A DNA stretch of 64,000 nt, from the NCBI GenBank assembly GCA_024233595.1, contig JACKPK010000001.1:248001-312000 (forward strand). Reading direction: 5' to 3'. The stretch's first letter is position 1. Every line of letters starts with the position of its first letter. Origin of the DNA: Deltaproteobacteria bacterium (GTDB taxonomy: Bacteria; UBA10199; JADGCS01). Shown here piece after piece: positions 8,747 to 16,694 of the stretch. The notes below the pieces were generated by a model, which saw nothing but the letters and a program-made list of their open reading frames with translations, was not told where the DNA came from and made no database searches. The position numbers and the translations under genes are program-made.

Positions 8747-8768
8747 ACGCAAGGTGTTGCGTGTTTTT
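8747..8768 (+). terminator. Possible intrinsic terminator or attenuator before rimO
   Basis: ACGCAA (8747-8752) and TTGCGT (8757-8762) form a stem with a GGTG loop, followed by a run of six T at 8764-8769. It ends about 55 bp before the rimO start. It could end plus-strand read-through or attenuate rimO. The stem is only 6 bp, so the call is tentative. Confidence 0.4.
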
Positions 8769-8822
8769 TACAAGATTTTCACCCCCTAGACAAAAGCCCC
8801 GCAAATGCACTAGAAGCCGCGC

Positions 8823-10184
8823 ATGAGCACAGCGCAGGCCGAAAAAATATCCGTTAATTTCATCTCTTTAGGGTGTCCCAAAAACCTTGTTGATTCCGAG
8901 GTCATGATGGGGCTTTTGGATCGCGATGACTTCAATGTCGTCCCTGCAGATCAACGCGCGCGCGTCTCTGTTATTAACACCTGTTCTTTTGTGGATGACT
9001 CCAAGCAAGAATCCATTGATGCCATTTTAGAAGTCGCAGACAAAAAGAAAAGCGGTGACACGCAGATGATCATCGTTGCCGGTTGCCTAGCGCAACGTTA
9101 TGTTAACGAGCTTCCGGAACTCTTGCCCGAAGTCGATATTTTTGTTGGCACTGGCGAGTACCATAAATTGCCAGGCATCATTCGTCACAAATTAGCAGGG
9201 CAAAAAAATGTCGCCTACGTCGAAAAACCCGAGTACGTGCCCGACCACCTGACCCCGCGCATGCAAAGCACACCGGCTTACACCAAGTACGTGAAAATCG
9301 CCGAGGGCTGCTCGCACCGCTGTAGCTTTTGTATTATCCCCCACCTCCGTGGCGACTTACACTCACGCACACCAGACGATGTCTTTAACGAAATCAAAGA
9401 GGGTGTGGAACGCGGTGTTAAAGAATTTAATTTGGTCTCCCAAGATTTAAACGAATACGGGCGTGATCGTCGTGATTTAGAAATCAAACCCTCGCTTTAT
9501 GGTTTGCTAGACGATTTGCAAAAGCTAGACGGTGAGTTTTGGTTGCGTTTGATGTACATGTACCCTTTGCAGTTTCCCGATAAGCTGGTGCAACTCATTG
9601 CCGAACACCCTCACATTGCTAAATACGTCGACATCCCTTTGCAACACATCAGCGATCACATGCTCAAAAAAATGAACCGCGGCAGCTCCAGCCGTTACAT
9701 TTACCGCCTGATCGAGAATCTTAAAAAATCAGTACCGGGCATTGTGTTGCGCACGACTTTTATTTCGGGTCATCCTGGTGAAAACAAAGAAGACCACGAA
9801 GAGCTCAAGCAATTTTTAAAAGACATGGAATTTGATCGTGTGGGGATTTTTAAATTCAGCCGCGAAGAAGGCACCGCTGCTTACGACATGAACGCGCAGG
9901 TTCCTGAAGAAATTAAAGAAGAGCGCCACGCCGAACTCATGGCCATGCAGCAAAAGATTTCGCAAAAGAAAAACCAAAGCTATGTTGGCAAAACCATCCG
10001 CGTGTTGTTTGAAGGCGTTTCCGAAGAAACAGAACTTTTGCACCAAGGCCGCTTTTACGGACAAGCCCCTGACATTGACGGCGTGGTTTTGATCAACGAC
10101 GGCAAAGGCACCATTGGCGAGTTTTGCGATGTGAAAATCACAGAGGCCCTGCCCTATGATTTATTGGGTGAGATCGTTTCTTAA
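8823..10184 (+). CDS. rimO: Ribosomal protein S12 methylthiotransferase RimO
   Basis: A 453-residue radical SAM methylthiotransferase that modifies an Asp of ribosomal protein S12. The N-terminal UPF0004 domain has cysteines in SLGCPKNLVDSE, NTCSF and AGCLAQR, which bind the auxiliary [4Fe-4S] cluster. The radical SAM cluster motif is CSHRCSFCIIPHLRG. A C-terminal TRAM domain (residues about 380-450, SYVGKTIRVLFEG) follows. SLGCPKN and CIIPHLRG favour RimO over MiaB. The 3' end overlaps the convergent trmD by 4 bp. Confidence 0.95.
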   Translation: MSTAQAEKISVNFISLGCPKNLVDSEVMMGLLDRDDFNVVPADQRARVSVINTCSFVDDSKQESIDAILEVADKKKSGDTQMIIVAGCLAQRYVNELPELLPEVDIFVGTGEYHKLPGIIRHKLAGQKNVAYVEKPEYVPDHLTPRMQSTPAYTKYVKIAEGCSHRCSFCIIPHLRGDLHSRTPDDVFNEIKEGVERGVKEFNLVSQDLNEYGRDRRDLEIKPSLYGLLDDLQKLDGEFWLRLMYMYPLQFPDKLVQLIAEHPHIAKYVDIPLQHISDHMLKKMNRGSSSRYIYRLIENLKKSVPGIVLRTTFISGHPGENKEDHEELKQFLKDMEFDRVGIFKFSREEGTAAYDMNAQVPEEIKEERHAELMAMQQKISQKKNQSYVGKTIRVLFEGVSEETELLHQGRFYGQAPDIDGVVLINDGKGTIGEFCDVKITEALPYDLLGEIVS

Positions 10185-10936
10185 TTTTCTATTTTTTTCT
10201 TATGAATGAGTTCGGCCAAAAAGCGTCGATCATCTTCCGATAAATCAGCCTGCTTGAGCAAGTCTGGGCGGCGCAACCAGGTACGGCGTAAGCTTTCTTG
10301 ACGACGCCAATCTGCGATTTTGCCATGATGCCCCGAAAGCAAAACTTCGGGCACAGGGATGTTTTCGAACTCTTCAGGGCGCGTGTAATGTGGGTATTCT
10401 AACAAACCAGCTTCGTGCGATTCTTCAACTGTGGCATCGTCATTACGAATCACTCCCGGAACAAAACGCGCCACAGCATCAATCACAACGGTTGCGGCCA
10501 GTTCGCCTCCCGAGATCACATAATCACCAATGGAGATTTCTTCATCGACAACCAAATCAACAGCACGTTGATCAATGCCTTCGTAACGCCCACAAAGAAA
10601 CAAGAGGTTCTTTTTTTGGCTCAAATCACGAGCGCGTTTTGGATTCAAAGGATGCCCTGCCGGCGTTGTCATCACAACGTGTTCGATTTGATGCTGCTTT
10701 TTTAAATCACGAACAGCAGCGCAAATCACCTCGGGCAACATCACCATGCCACTGCCTCCGCCGTAAGGGCGATCATCCACTGCGTGATGCTGATTTTTTC
10801 CCAAAGACCAATCACGCAACTGGTGGTATTTAAAATCCAAAAGACCGGCCGCTTGTGCTTTGCCAAGCAAGCTTGAGGAAAAATAATCTTTAAATAGATC
10901 AGGAAACAAACCCAGAATGTGAAATTGTTTTTGCAA
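10181..10936 (-). CDS. trmD: tRNA (guanine-37-N1)-methyltransferase TrmD
   Basis: A 251-residue SPOUT methyltransferase that makes m1G37 in tRNA and protects the reading frame. Motifs seen: RPYGGGSGMV, LLFLCGRYEGIDQR and EISIGDYVISGGELAA, the knotted SAM-binding site. The start codon is TTG at 10936, supported by an AGGAAG site about 6 bp upstream. It is the last gene of the rpsP-khpA-rimM-trmD group. The rplS gene that often follows trmD is absent here; rimO converges instead. Confidence 0.95.
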   Translation of the reverse strand: MQKQFHILGLFPDLFKDYFSSSLLGKAQAAGLLDFKYHQLRDWSLGKNQHHAVDDRPYGGGSGMVMLPEVICAAVRDLKKQHQIEHVVMTTPAGHPLNPKRARDLSQKKNLLFLCGRYEGIDQRAVDLVVDEEISIGDYVISGGELAATVVIDAVARFVPGVIRNDDATVEESHEAGLLEYPHYTRPEEFENIPVPEVLLSGHHGKIADWRRQESLRRTWLRRPDLLKQADLSEDDRRFLAELIHKKKIEN

Positions 10937-10984
10937 AAATCTTCCTTGTGAAAATACTAAAAACCAACCCCTGGCCCCTAGGCC

Positions 10985-11515
10985 CTAAAAATCGTCTAAG
11001 CCTTCCGGAATCGCCATCACGATTTTCTTTTGCTCAGGGTCAATCTCGACAATCCAATCTTCGGTTAAAGGCACATAAAACTCTTGGTTCTCGGATTCTT
11101 TTTGCACCACAAATTGTGGCAAAGGATTGCGTTCTAAATGTTTAATAAGACCAAGTCTTTGTTCTTGATCATTGTAAAGCGTGTACCCTGGCCACTCAAA
11201 ATCAAAAATCTCATCGCCATCACGCGGAATGTCTTTTTGTTTGATGACGAGTTCCGCTTTACGCCAAGGCTCAATGGCTTCGGGATTTTCAAAACAATCA
11301 AACTTACAGAGAAAATAACGTTGGAAAACCTGAACCTGCTCTAATGTGGTGGGCTGACGTCGCTTGTCTTCTGACAAAAGCGTGTACTCTTGGCCTTCTC
11401 TTAAAAAAAGCCCCTCGGGATTGAAAGAATGCACCTTGCAAAAGCCTTTAATGCCATGCTCACGGTAAATGCGGCCAATCACCACGTCTTCGTTATTGAT
11501 AAGATATTCGGTCAT
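10985..11515 (-). CDS. rimM: 16S rRNA processing protein RimM
   Basis: A 176-residue ribosome maturation factor for the 30S head, working with S19. The N-terminal RimM barrel begins VVIGRIYREHGIKGFCKVHSF, and the C-terminal PRC-barrel part contains EFYVPLTEDWIVEIDPEQKK, ending in IPEGLDD as in the family. I chose the ATG at 11515 to match the family length; the frame is open further upstream but only over repeat-flanking sequence. The Shine-Dalgarno site is weak. It lies 48 bp upstream of trmD. Confidence 0.9.
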   Translation of the reverse strand: MTEYLINNEDVVIGRIYREHGIKGFCKVHSFNPEGLFLREGQEYTLLSEDKRRQPTTLEQVQVFQRYFLCKFDCFENPEAIEPWRKAELVIKQKDIPRDGDEIFDFEWPGYTLYNDQEQRLGLIKHLERNPLPQFVVQKESENQEFYVPLTEDWIVEIDPEQKKIVMAIPEGLDDF

Positions 11516-11656
11516 GAGGTTGTTTAATAATCGAACTACACGCCTACGCCAAGGCTTCGGCGCGTTTAATTCGCGCCGGGTTTCTATAAAATCTAAAATA
11601 AATGAACGACTCATACATGAAAAACAACTTCATTTTACAAGTAGCTCTATGTGTAA

Positions 11657-11836
11657 ATGCAACCGCCTTCCGCCGTCGTCCGAAGGACTATCCCGCGGCG
11701 CCAGCGCCTGCGCGGCGTGGGCGGACAAGCAAGTGGCGGTGCCAAAATGCAACCGCCTTCCGCCGTCGTCCGAAGGACTATGGCGGACGCGCAAGTGGCG
11801 GTGCCAATATGCAACCGCCTCAAGTGGCGGTGCCAA
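11657..11836. repeat. Tandem nested-hairpin repeat, three units
   Basis: Three head-to-tail units: 11657-11745 (89 bp), 11747-11807 (61 bp) and 11809-11836 (28 bp). Each opens with ATGCAACCGCCT and closes with CAAGTGGCGGTGCCAA, whose ends are imperfect inverted repeats (outer stem). Units 1 and 2 carry an inner hairpin module around GTCGTCCGAAGGACTAT; unit 3 lacks it exactly. GC-rich against an AT-rich flank. It fills the khpA-rimM gap after the khpA terminator. Confidence 0.8.
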
Positions 11837-11845
11837 TTATATATA

Positions 11846-11890
11846 CAAAAAAACCCCTCCTAAAAACAAAGAATGTTTCTAAGAGGGGTA
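11846..11890 (-). terminator. Intrinsic terminator after khpA
   Basis: On the minus strand ACCCCTC (11889-11883) pairs with GAGGGGT (11859-11853) with further pairing inside, followed by a run of T at 11852-11847. It lies 30 bp after the khpA stop, so rimM and trmD may rely on read-through or a separate promoter. Confidence 0.8.
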
Positions 11891-11918
11891 TTCTTAAAAT
11901 AATTTTAAAACATCTATT

Positions 11919-12149
11919 TTACTCGATGATCTCGAGAACACAATGCTTTCTCACTTTGGCTGCGGCGGCTCCAAGAACTGTGCGCATCGCGCGAGCTGTA
12001 CGGCCCTGCTTGCCAATCACTTTTCCTAAATCCTCTTTAGCTACTTTAAGTTCAATCACTGTTGTTTGCTCACCTTCGACTTCGATCACCTCGACTTCTT
12101 CAGGTTTATCAACAAGAGCTTTTGCAATCATTTCGATGAGTTGCTTCAT
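11919..12149 (-). CDS. khpA: KH-domain RNA-binding protein KhpA
   Basis: A 76-residue single-KH-domain protein. The GXXG loop is in LGKVIGKQGRTARAMRTVL near residues 44-62, and the start MKQLIEMIAKALVDKPEEV matches the YlqC/KhpA family. Such proteins bind RNA, often with KhpB, and are commonly encoded between rpsP and rimM, as here. An intrinsic terminator follows 30 bp downstream. The short size is normal for the family. Confidence 0.92.
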   Translation of the reverse strand: MKQLIEMIAKALVDKPEEVEVIEVEGEQTTVIELKVAKEDLGKVIGKQGRTARAMRTVLGAAAAKVRKHCVLEIIE

Positions 12150-12251
12150 AATAACCTCCGGTTCAGTAAAATATATTAGATGTCAAAGAACGGACTAACT
12201 GGAGAGACCATTTTCTCTCAACTTAACCGTCTCTACAAGGGGCAAAATAGA

Positions 12252-12503
12252 TCAAACAGCACTTGGTGCTTTGAGGCCATTTTTCTTGAGCAACTGACAA
12301 ACAGTTTTGCTACCAAGAGCACCTTGATTTACCCAATGTTCAATACGATCGTTTTTTAATTTAGTTTCTTTATTTGCAGGATTGTAAGTTCCTAGAATTT
12401 CAAGAAAACGACCATCGCGAGCACGAGCTTGATCAGCCGCCACAACGCGGTAGAAAGGACGTTTTTTAGAACCATGTCTTGCAAATCGAATCACAACTGC
12501 CAT
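12252..12503 (-). CDS. rpsP: 30S ribosomal protein S16
   Basis: An 82-residue ribosomal protein (AVVIRFARHGSKKRPFYRVV..., LEILGTYNP, with S16-specific R-H-G-x-K-x-R-P-F-Y-R). I chose the ATG at 12503 because it has a strong GAGGAG site; the longer frame from 12539 lacks support. It opens the rpsP-khpA-rimM-trmD group. A perfect 9-bp inverted repeat lies 54-73 bp upstream. Confidence 0.95.
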   Translation of the reverse strand: MAVVIRFARHGSKKRPFYRVVAADQARARDGRFLEILGTYNPANKETKLKNDRIEHWVNQGALGSKTVCQLLKKNGLKAPSAV

Positions 12504-12556
12504 TAGTATCTCCTCTACTTGTTCGGGCAAAACCCGCACAATTCAGTAACCATTGC

Positions 12557-12576
12557 CAAAGATCACATGATCTTTG
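12557..12576. promoter_or_regulatory. Perfect inverted repeat in the rpsP leader
   Basis: CAAAGATCA (12557-12565) and TGATCTTTG (12568-12576) are perfect inverted arms around a 2-nt centre. The symmetry and the tiny centre suggest a protein-binding operator more than an RNA hairpin. It lies 54 bp before rpsP. Function unknown. Confidence 0.5.
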
Positions 12577-12733
12577 ACTTAAAAAACTGGAGTGGGTCTA
12601 TAATGTTCTTTAAGCGTTTTCTCAAGACCCTTTTTTACTAAATACGCCTAAAACCTCTAAAAATCTTGATAAACCCAATTTGAGATGCCATTTTGCGCTT
12701 TCCTAGCCTCACATAATTCTGTAAACTATTAAT

Positions 12734-12976
12734 ATGACGCAATTTTTACTGATTCTGCACGAAATAACCCCCAAAGCCTTTGCCTGCGTGAACAGCGTGC
12801 GCAGCGAGCTGAATATCCTCTGCAAGGGGCGTTATCAGCTCAAAACCAACCTGGTGGGACAGGAAAAAAAGAGCTCGGCCAACACACCGACCCTGATCAA
12901 TCAAACAACGCACAAACAAGTTCAGGGAGAATTCCTTGGCAAAAAAACACGCGAGCTCATCCGTTCGCTTTTGTGA
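12734..12976 (+). CDS. Hypothetical small protein
   Basis: An 80-residue basic protein, uninterrupted, with no recognised motif and no clear ribosome-binding site. Its 3' end overlaps the convergent PAS-protein gene by 20 bp. It sits between rpsP (divergent) and that gene, and would otherwise leave a gap of over 400 bp. It may be a lineage-specific gene or a chance frame. Confidence 0.4.
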   Translation: MTQFLLILHEITPKAFACVNSVRSELNILCKGRYQLKTNLVGQEKKSSANTPTLINQTTHKQVQGEFLGKKTRELIRSLL

Positions 12977-13790
12977 TGAGACTGATCAGCTCATTAGCGT
13001 CTGCAAAACGACCCAAATCATCATGCTTTTCGACACAGCAGCTCTTTGCTAAATCTGCGTTTATAATTTGCATCCATGATTGCAATTGCGATTGCCAATA
13101 CTGAGAGTCATCACTCAAACGCGCACCAGAACGCGACAGCACAATCAACCAAGCCCCCTCTTCTTCTAATCGTCCCAAAAGATGAGGGTCTGGAAATTGC
13201 TCCTTGAGAAAAACCAATAAGCGATCTTCAGCAGTCAGGTCATTTTTTTGTCCCTGATGTTTCTGCCAAATCTCGCTATCAAAAGTGATCGACAGAACGC
13301 CTTGGCAATCGGTACGCACCTGATGAGCCGCGTGCCTGATTTCTAAATCGAGTTTGCGTTGAATGTAGTCGTGCTTAAAAACCTGCGACCCCGCTTCCCG
13401 CATGATCATGTCGTTTAAGCGGGAGGCTAATTTTTCAAATTTATCGCGTTCGTCTTTTAAAGTTTCCCATTCGTTTTGTTGCCGCGTTTGATCTTCAAAA
13501 AATAACAAAAAGCCTTGGAATTCGTCTTGATGAAAAACAGACCGTGCGCGCGCATTTATAAACAGCCCCTGTTTGCCAACGAAGCTGAGTTCAAAGTCAT
13601 CTTGTTGAGACGACAAACGTTCTTGCAAAGGGTGATCAGGCGGGATTGTCCAATCCGACTCATCTGATTCTTCGACAACCCATTCCATTGCCAAATCGTT
13701 TGCGTAAAACACATTGCCTTCACGATCAGCAAACGCAATTCCATAAGGTGTGTTTTCGCATAAGAACTCCCAGGAGCTTAATGGTATCAT
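12957..13790 (-). CDS. PAS-domain protein with degenerate GGDEF-like C-terminal domain
   Basis: A 277-residue soluble protein. Residues 1-110 read as a PAS sensor domain (FLCENTPYGIAFADREGNVFYAND, then a GFLLFFEDQT strand). Residues about 110-135 are charged and probably a coiled coil. Residues about 150-277 follow the outline of a GGDEF domain, but the signature position is GRLEEEGAWLIVL, so EEEGA replaces GGDEF and cyclase activity is unlikely. It is likely a signalling or regulatory protein. Its ATG overlaps the mnmD stop (ATGA, 13787-13790), so the two are translationally coupled. Confidence 0.65.
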   Translation of the reverse strand: MIPLSSWEFLCENTPYGIAFADREGNVFYANDLAMEWVVEESDESDWTIPPDHPLQERLSSQQDDFELSFVGKQGLFINARARSVFHQDEFQGFLLFFEDQTRQQNEWETLKDERDKFEKLASRLNDMIMREAGSQVFKHDYIQRKLDLEIRHAAHQVRTDCQGVLSITFDSEIWQKHQGQKNDLTAEDRLLVFLKEQFPDPHLLGRLEEEGAWLIVLSRSGARLSDDSQYWQSQLQSWMQIINADLAKSCCVEKHDDLGRFADANELISLITKANG

Positions 13791-14530
13791 GAGTTATTTC
13801 CTTCCCAAATGGCGACCAAGCGCTCACGCTTTTTACCGAACCCCGGTCTTTTAAAAACACGAAACCCAGCCGCACTCAACGCATCTTTTACAACGCGAGC
13901 CACGGAGTAAGTCAGCAGCATAGCCCCTGGCGCACAGACTTTAGAAAGCATTCTAAAAAAATCAGACTGCCAACATTCGGGATTCACCTTGGGGGAAAAC
14001 GGATCATGCAAAATCAGATTGATTTGTGTTTGTTGCGTTGCCATTTTTTCTAAAACGACTTTGGCGTCACCAAGATGAAGATCACAAACAAGCGTTTTGC
14101 CACCTTGTGCAAAAGAGTAATGCAACTCCTGTCGCAAACAAGATAAAGCTTTAAAAGCTTGTTCGCCAATGGTCATTCCTGGAATCTTTAGATCATCGTC
14201 ACTGGCTTTTATTTTTAAAACCGCAGGGTCTTTTTCCAAACAATGAAACTGCCAGTGCCAGTCTTGCGCAAGCGGCAATTCAAAAAACTGATTGAGGAAC
14301 ACAAAGCTATTAAGACCCAAACCAAAACCAACATCCAACACGGCTAGGTTTTTGGGCCAATGTCCCGACTCTTTTTGAAAAGCGTTCAAAAAAACATGCT
14401 GTGCCTCGCTCAAGGCCCCTTCTTGGTTGTGATAATGTTGGCCGTACTCTTGATTGTAAAAAGTCAGTGAGCCATCTTTGGTTTTAACAGCTTCGTAGCA
14501 TTGTTCTTGATTTGCCGGGTCGCGATTCAT
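13787..14530 (-). CDS. mnmD: tRNA 5-methylaminomethyl-2-thiouridine methyltransferase (MnmD, MnmC1 domain)
   Basis: A 247-residue SAM-dependent methyltransferase matching the N-terminal MnmC domain. Motif I is AVLDVGFGLGLNSFVF near residue 65, and the family signature ILHDPFSPKVNPECW is present. There is no FAD oxidoreductase domain, so this is the stand-alone MnmD form, which methylates nm5U34 in tRNA wobble uridines. It is divergent from radA and overlaps the PAS gene. Confidence 0.85.
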   Translation of the reverse strand: MNRDPANQEQCYEAVKTKDGSLTFYNQEYGQHYHNQEGALSEAQHVFLNAFQKESGHWPKNLAVLDVGFGLGLNSFVFLNQFFELPLAQDWHWQFHCLEKDPAVLKIKASDDDLKIPGMTIGEQAFKALSCLRQELHYSFAQGGKTLVCDLHLGDAKVVLEKMATQQTQINLILHDPFSPKVNPECWQSDFFRMLSKVCAPGAMLLTYSVARVVKDALSAAGFRVFKRPGFGKKRERLVAIWEGNNS

Positions 14531-14556
14531 ATGCTGCCTTTTACAGCGAGGTCTTT

Positions 14557-15915
14557 ATGAAAGCAAAACGGAAAACCATTTTTGAATGCGAAGCCTGCGG
14601 CTACCAAACCCCAAAATGGATGGGAAAATGCGGTGGCTGCGATGCTTGGAACTCTTTGGTGGAACACGCATCATCTTTACAAAACAGCAAACACGAACGC
14701 CTGGTCGCCAACGACAACGCGGCTCCTGTGCTGCTTGACGAAATCAGCCTAGAAAAAACCCCGCGCTACCCCACACACATTGAAGAATTGGATCGCGTTT
14801 TGGGTGGCGGCGCTGTGCCCGGCAGCTTAATTCTCCTTGGCGGAGACCCTGGCATTGGAAAATCAACCCTGATCATTCAAACGCTCAACAACTTGGCTTT
14901 GAACAACCACTCCTGTTTTTACGTGACGGGTGAAGAATCCAAAGAACAAATCAAAATGCGCGCGGAGCGTCTGCAGATCAAAGCCAACTTTCCTATTTAC
15001 GCCGAAAACGCTCTAGATCAAATCTTGCTTCAAGCCGAAAAAGCCAAACCAGAGCTTATGGTCGTGGATTCTATTCAGACTGTTTTTATTCCCAACATGG
15101 ATTCAGCGCCTGGTTCTATTTCTCAGATCCGCGAGTGCACATTAAAACTTTTGCAATTTGCCAAGACCACGCAAACCACCATCATCCTCATTGGTCATGT
15201 CACCAAAGAAGGCGCGCTTGCCGGCCCTCGTGTTTTAGAGCACATGGTCGATTGCGTGTTATCCTTTGAAGGCGAAAAATCTGGGCAGTTTCGTTTGCTG
15301 CGCACCATTAAAAATCGTTTTGGTTCAACCAACGAAATCGGTGTTTTCGAAATGACAGGAGCAGGTCTAGAAGAAGTCTCCAACCCAAGCGCGCATTTTT
15401 TAAAAGAACGGCAAACCAGTTCCATTGGCAGTTGCGTGACCGCTTCCCTAGAAGGCACGCGCCCCATTTTAACCGAAATTCAATCTTTGGTGAGCTCTTC
15501 CATGCTCAACAACCCACGACGCACAGCCATTGGTTTGGATCACAACCGTGTTGCTCTGCTTGTGGCCGTTTTAGAAAAAGTTGCCGGGCTCAATCTGTAT
15601 GCACAAGACATTTATGTGAATGCGGTTGGTGGCCTCAAACTCCATGAACCCTCTTCCGATCTTGCTATCTTACTAAGCATGGTGAGTAGCTTCAAAAACC
15701 AAGCTCTAGCCGGTCATTTGATGGCTGTTGGAGAAATCGGCCTGAATGGCGAGGTCCGCTCCATTCCCTTTGTCGACAAGCGTATTTTTGAAGCCAAAAA
15801 GCTCGGCTACACCCAAATCATAGTGCCTGGTAGCGCCAAGTTGCCCGATTTGCCAAAGGATATCGAAGTCTTAAAAATCAAATCCATTCAAGAAGCGCTG
15901 GATCTGTGTTTTTAA
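14557..15915 (+). CDS. radA: DNA repair protein RadA
   Basis: A 452-residue RecA-like helicase that aids branch migration in recombination. The N-terminal zinc finger is CEACGYQTPKWMGKCGGC, Walker A is GGDPGIGKST, the RadA motif is KNRFGS, and the C-terminal part is Lon-protease-like (LNLYAQDIYVNAVGGLKLHEP, GEIGLNGEVRSI). I chose the ATG at 14557, which has GAGG 5 bp upstream; the longer frame from 14512 overlaps the divergent mnmD. A possible terminator follows at 15961. Confidence 0.96.
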   Translation: MKAKRKTIFECEACGYQTPKWMGKCGGCDAWNSLVEHASSLQNSKHERLVANDNAAPVLLDEISLEKTPRYPTHIEELDRVLGGGAVPGSLILLGGDPGIGKSTLIIQTLNNLALNNHSCFYVTGEESKEQIKMRAERLQIKANFPIYAENALDQILLQAEKAKPELMVVDSIQTVFIPNMDSAPGSISQIRECTLKLLQFAKTTQTTIILIGHVTKEGALAGPRVLEHMVDCVLSFEGEKSGQFRLLRTIKNRFGSTNEIGVFEMTGAGLEEVSNPSAHFLKERQTSSIGSCVTASLEGTRPILTEIQSLVSSSMLNNPRRTAIGLDHNRVALLVAVLEKVAGLNLYAQDIYVNAVGGLKLHEPSSDLAILLSMVSSFKNQALAGHLMAVGEIGLNGEVRSIPFVDKRIFEAKKLGYTQIIVPGSAKLPDLPKDIEVLKIKSIQEALDLCF

Positions 15916-15960
15916 CATGATTTTATGGTCATTTTGGGCTTGATTTTCTCAAAAGCTGTC

Positions 15961-15983
15961 AAGGCAAAAAGCAGGCCTTTTTT
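15961..15983 (+). terminator. Probable intrinsic terminator after radA
   Basis: AAGGC (15961-15965) pairs with GCCTT (15975-15979) and is followed by a T run to 15983, then a second T run. It lies 45 bp after the radA stop. The stem is short. Confidence 0.5.
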
Positions 15984-16185
15984 GAGTTTTTTTTCTCTCT
16001 AAACTACTAAAATCATTAAAAAAATATTTTTTTTATCAGAATCAAACCAGACCCTTTCGTTTCCCGATTCAATGTGTTACCTTGTAAAAAGTAGGCCTAG
16101 AAACCGGTGTTTGCTCTTTACTTTTAGGCCCAAGAACATTAAAGCCGGGCTCCCCTATTTTAGGTAGGGCAGTACGGAGGTATTT
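15984..16185 (+). promoter_or_regulatory. rpmE upstream region and leader
   Basis: No gene. AT-rich sequence is followed from 16090 by a leader with possible pairings (GGCCTA near 16094 with TAGGCC near 16126, and CCCCTATTTTAGGTAGGG near 16152). Ribosomal-protein leaders often control L31 expression, but I cannot assign a known family. Confidence 0.3.
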
Positions 16186-16434
16186 GTGAAAAAAGATATT
16201 CACCCAAAAGTTAATGATTTGGTTGTTAAATGCTCATGTGGCAATACGATCGAAACTATTTCGACTTCAGCAGAGTTGCACGTTGCCATTTGTTCAGCTT
16301 GTCACCCTTTTTACACTGGTAAGCAAAAAATTCTCGACACCGCTGGCCGTGTTGAGCGTTTTCGTCAGAAATACGCTAAAAAAGCTGCTGACCAAGGTCA
16401 AAAGAAACAACCAAGAACAGTTACAATCGACTAA
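16186..16434 (+). CDS. rpmE: 50S ribosomal protein L31, zinc-binding type
   Basis: An 82-residue L31. Cysteines in CSCGN and CSACHPFYTGKQK mark the zinc-binding (C+) form; the HPFYTGKQKILDTAGRVERF block is diagnostic. The start is GTG at 16186 with a strong GGAGG site 7 bp upstream. A strong terminator follows at 16489, so it is a single-gene transcript. Confidence 0.96.
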   Translation: MKKDIHPKVNDLVVKCSCGNTIETISTSAELHVAICSACHPFYTGKQKILDTAGRVERFRQKYAKKAADQGQKKQPRTVTID

Positions 16435-16488
16435 CTTGTTTTTTGTAGATCAAACGCTTCCCTTTGGTGTGGGTTGATAAGATCTACT

Positions 16489-16521
16489 AGCCCCGTCCGC
16501 CTCAGGTGGTCGGGGCTTTTT
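16489..16521 (+). terminator. Intrinsic terminator after rpmE
   Basis: AGCCCCG (16489-16495) pairs with CGGGGCT (16511-16517); inside, CCGCC pairs with GGTGG around a TCA loop. A T tract follows. Located 55 bp after the rpmE stop. Confidence 0.9.
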
Positions 16522-16609
16522 AATGAGCATTACAGGTGCTTCGTGATGCTTTTAAGATTTAGCGCTCTACGTTTAAAGAAAATATACTTATAACCCCATG
16601 CGAATTAAT

Positions 16610-16636
16610 CCGCCATAGTCCGAAGGACGGCGGCGG
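16610..16636. repeat. Single copy of the TCCGAAGGA hairpin module
   Basis: CCGCCATAGTCC-GAAG-GACGGCGGCGG forms an imperfect hairpin and matches the inner module of the tandem repeat at 11657-11836. It stands alone in the rpmE to radical-SAM gene gap. Confidence 0.7.
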
Positions 16637-16694
16637 ATCGACGTACAAATCCTCTTAGCCCCATATTAAAAAACATTGGATAGAGTCATATAGA

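Noticed and set aside
11657..11836. CRISPR array
   Set aside because: Only three units of unequal length with palindromic ends and no unique spacers; no cas genes nearby.
11602..12198. Plus-strand frames across the repeat region and khpA
   Set aside because: They translate the tandem hairpin repeats and run antisense to khpA; no homology or ribosome-binding site.
12733..12734. Search for rplS downstream of trmD
   Set aside because: The position after trmD is occupied by convergent rimO; absence of rplS from this group is common enough not to count as a finding.
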